The notes beneath the pieces were generated by a model. It worked only from the letters and a program-made list of their open reading frames with translations, was not told where the DNA came from and searched no databases. This document shows, piece by piece, positions 61,958 through 64,000 of a stretch of DNA of 64,000 nt. The translations under genes were made by a program, and so were the position numbers. Positions within the stretch are counted from its first letter, which is position 1; every line of letters starts with the position of its first letter. Source of the DNA: Bifidobacterium sp. ESL0704 (GTDB lineage Bacteria > Actinomycetota > Actinomycetes > Actinomycetales > Bifidobacteriaceae); the NCBI RefSeq assembly GCF_029392075.1, contig NZ_CP113929.1, positions 2,351,816 to 2,415,815 on the forward strand, given 5' to 3'.

Positions 61958-64000
61958 ATGGCAGATGAGTCGAATGACCCGATAACCCAGGCCATACGGA
62001 TTTGGGATGACGCCCTTGCGGTCTTGCGTCAGGATACTTCGATCACCCCGCGCAGCAAAGGATGGCTCGAGGGAGTCAGACCTGAAGGCGTGTTCGGACC
62101 GACCATCGTGCTTTGCGTCGCCAATAGCGCCACCCAGCAAGCCCTGCAAGGCGAACTCAACCATGCCCTGCTTGGGGCGCTGAAACTCGCGACAGGTCAC
62201 GAGATGTTCCCCGCGTTCAAAATCGCGGAGCCGGAGGACGAAACCGGCGATCCGGCGGCAAGCGCGCAAAACAGTAACCGCAACGCCGCGGCAGGCGATG
62301 GCAATGCGGCTTACCTTGCATCGCAGAACTTTGGAAACAGACCGATCCCCTCAAACCAGGCGGACGAAAACGGCCTTCGCAATAGCATGACAAGCGAAGA
62401 AGGCTACGACAGTGCACGCTCCGGGCAAGTCGGGGCACCCGAACAGACCGGCATGAACGGACAGGCCAGGTCCTACCGCCATTATCAGCCCAACGCTTCC
62501 CGGGCGAAGACGAATACCCCGCAGGCATCGCAGCTTTCGTTCGATGAACCGGATTTCTCTTCGCAGCAGACTCCTGCCGGCAACGGAAGCCCTGAAGGCA
62601 ATCAAGGCAACGCTTTCGCCAATCCGGCGAGACAATCGTTGAATGGCAATGAGGGACGGCCGTACGCACAGCCTCAATATGAGCCCCAATATCTTGATCG
62701 TGATTTCAAAGCGCGATCCGGCAACAACGGCGAGCGCAATGACCAGAATTTCGGCGGCGGTATGAACGGCACCGGTTCCTCCGCGAATTCCGGCAATACC
62801 ACTAATTGGGCGGGTACGGTGGCTCCGTCCGCCCAACCATCACAATTCCCGGCATCGCGCCCATCGGCGCCTCAGCCCACAGCAACCCGACCGTCCGCCC
62901 AACCTATGCCTCAACCGGTTTCCTCGTTTGAGGTGGACGACCAGAAAACCACGCGTGACCCCGAAACGCACTTGAACAAGAACGCGACCTTCGACACGTT
63001 CGTGCCCGGCGATTCCAACCGGTTCGCCCGCACGGTGGCGCTGGCCGTGGCCGAGGGCAGCGGCAAGGACTTCAACCCGCTCTGTATCTACGGCGGTTCC
63101 GGACTGGGCAAGACCCACCTCTTGAACGCCATCGGCAACTACGCGCTGGTCAAGGACAGCAGCCTCAAGGTCCGTTACGTCACCAGCGAGGAGTTCACCA
63201 ACGAGTTCATCGAGGCGCTGCAGACCCCGAACCAGAGCCAGGGCCAGATCGCCGCGTTCAACCGCCGTTACCGTGAGGTCGACGTGCTGCTGATTGACGA
63301 CATCCAGTTCCTGGGCGGCAAGGAAGCCACGCTCGAGCAGTTCTTCCACACCTTCAACGCGCTCTATCAGGCCGGCAAACGCATCGTCATCGCCTCCGAC
63401 GTCGCGCCCAAGAATCTCAAGGGCTTCGAGGCCCGCCTGATCTCGCGCTTCGAATCGGGCCTGACCGTCGACGTCAAGCCGCCGGACCTCGAGACCCGTA
63501 TCGCCATCCTGCGCATGATGGCCTCGATGAACCGCTCCAATATCCCCAACGACGTGCTCGACCTCATCGCCGAACGCTTCACCGAGAACATCCGCGAACT
63601 CGAAGGGGCGTTGACCCGTGTCACCGCCGTGGCGTCGCTCAGCAACCAGCCGGTTTCGCGTGCCTTGGCCGAGCAGACCCTGCAGGACTTCTTCACCACC
63701 GACGTCGAAATCAAGCCGACCGACATCATCGGTCAGGTGGCCAAGTACTTCCACCTGACCTTCGACGACCTCGTGGGCCGGGCACGCACCAAGAACGTCG
63801 CCCTGGCACGGCAGATCGCCATGTATCTGGCCCGTGAGATGACCAGCATGAGCTTGGTGGACATCGGCGAGGTCTTCGGCGGGCGCGACCACACCACCGT
63901 GATGCACGCCTACACCCGCATCTCCAACGAAATGCAGGAAAAGCAGGAGATCTACAACTACGTCATGGAACTGACGGTACGGCTGAAGCAACATCCCGAG
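61958..64000 (+). CDS. dnaA: Chromosomal replication initiator DnaA (3' end outside window)
   Basis: 681 codons are visible, to the window edge. Domain I (about 1-90) begins [21 protein letters not shown] very long Gln/Asn/Gly/Pro/Ser-rich domain II spans about 95-335. The AAA+ domain III starts at about 342 ([16 protein letters not shown]) with Walker [10 protein letters not shown] (379-387) and Walker [11 protein letters not shown]. The DNA-binding domain IV has the DnaA signature ending [15 protein letters not shown] (about 641-655). The end is probably a few residues beyond the window. Start ATG 61958 after AGGAAAG. Typical DnaA is about 450-520 aa, so the linker is expanded. Confidence 0.96.
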   Translation, partial: MADESNDPITQAIRIWDDALAVLRQDTSITPRSKGWLEGVRPEGVFGPTIVLCVANSATQQALQGELNHALLGALKLATGHEMFPAFKIAEPEDETGDPAASAQNSNRNAAAGDGNAAYLASQNFGNRPIPSNQADENGLRNSMTSEEGYDSARSGQVGAPEQTGMNGQARSYRHYQPNASRAKTNTPQASQLSFDEPDFSSQQTPAGNGSPEGNQGNAFANPARQSLNGNEGRPYAQPQYEPQYLDRDFKARSGNNGERNDQNFGGGMNGTGSSANSGNTTNWAGTVAPSAQPSQFPASRPSAPQPTATRPSAQPMPQPVSSFEVDDQKTTRDPETHLNKNATFDTFVPGDSNRFARTVALAVAEGSGKDFNPLCIYGGSGLGKTHLLNAIGNYALVKDSSLKVRYVTSEEFTNEFIEALQTPNQSQGQIAAFNRRYREVDVLLIDDIQFLGGKEATLEQFFHTFNALYQAGKRIVIASDVAPKNLKGFEARLISRFESGLTVDVKPPDLETRIAILRMMASMNRSNIPNDVLDLIAERFTENIRELEGALTRVTAVASLSNQPVSRALAEQTLQDFFTTDVEIKPTDIIGQVAKYFHLTFDDLVGRARTKNVALARQIAMYLAREMTSMSLVDIGEVFGGRDHTTVMHAYTRISNEMQEKQEIYNYVMELTVRLKQHPE

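Noticed and set aside
1-64000. Insertion sequences, prophage or integrase genes
   Set aside because: No transposase, integrase, phage structural gene or terminal inverted repeats with target duplication were recognised.

Overview
The window looks like the replication-origin side of a Bifidobacterium chromosome, or that of a very close actinobacterial relative. The evidence is a moderately high-GC coding style, the actinobacterial block fhaA-fhaB-pstP-rodA-pbpA-pknA-pknB followed by crgA, a DUF881 gene, a class E sortase and trxB, and then the origin-proximal set parB-parA-rsmG-jag-yidC-yidD-rnpA-rpmH and divergent dnaA. Genus assignment rests on gene order and family recognition only. No prophage, insertion sequence, rRNA or CRISPR array is visible.

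Layout. 1-13,250 is a cell-surface island: the start of a membrane protein cut by the window edge, a class C sortase with its backbone pilin (LPLTG), and two convergent large surface proteins (about 921 and 2,068 aa) ending in the variant sorting signals LPKAG and LAKTG. 13,462-30,141 is a mixed housekeeping stretch: HtrA protease, a tRNA-guanine transglycosylase, a nitroreductase-like protein, tRNA-Leu(CAG), two type II toxin-antitoxin pairs, a LOG-family protein, a ketopantoate reductase-like protein, a MalY/PatB-like C-S lyase, an alpha/beta hydrolase and a large S9 peptidase. 30,304-43,674 holds a zinc-ribbon/PASTA-like membrane protein and the Ser/Thr kinase-phosphatase/cell-wall operon, whose last five genes overlap at stop/start codons (ATGA). 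44,204-47,370 is a second minimal pilus locus (sortase C plus LPLTG pilin). 47,988-52,791 carries crgA, DUF881, srtE and trxB. 53,367-64,000 is the centromere/origin region.

How parts connect. FhaA, FhaB, PstP, PknA and PknB form a phospho-signalling module that controls RodA/PbpA peptidoglycan synthesis, with CrgA nearby. SrtE at 49,603 is the natural candidate to anchor the LAKTG giant protein at 7,044-13,250, while the two SrtC enzymes polymerise their adjacent pilins. ParA/ParB act on seven perfect 16-bp parS sites between 54,513 and 58,695. Three sites lie inside parB and one inside jag, all read in the frame NVSRET, and one is the stem of the rsmG terminator. Perfect DnaA boxes occur in three separate intergenic clusters (about 47.7, 56.0 and 61.7 kb).

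Other notable structure includes intergenic arrays of short inverted motifs at 17.4-17.75, 19.04-19.18 and 32.93-33.05 kb, a candidate structured RNA at 52.9-53.0 kb, and a widespread habit of long low-complexity insertions or tails in otherwise ordinary enzymes. Many start codons were moved from the longest reading frame to a site with a visible ribosome binding site; these choices are stated per gene.
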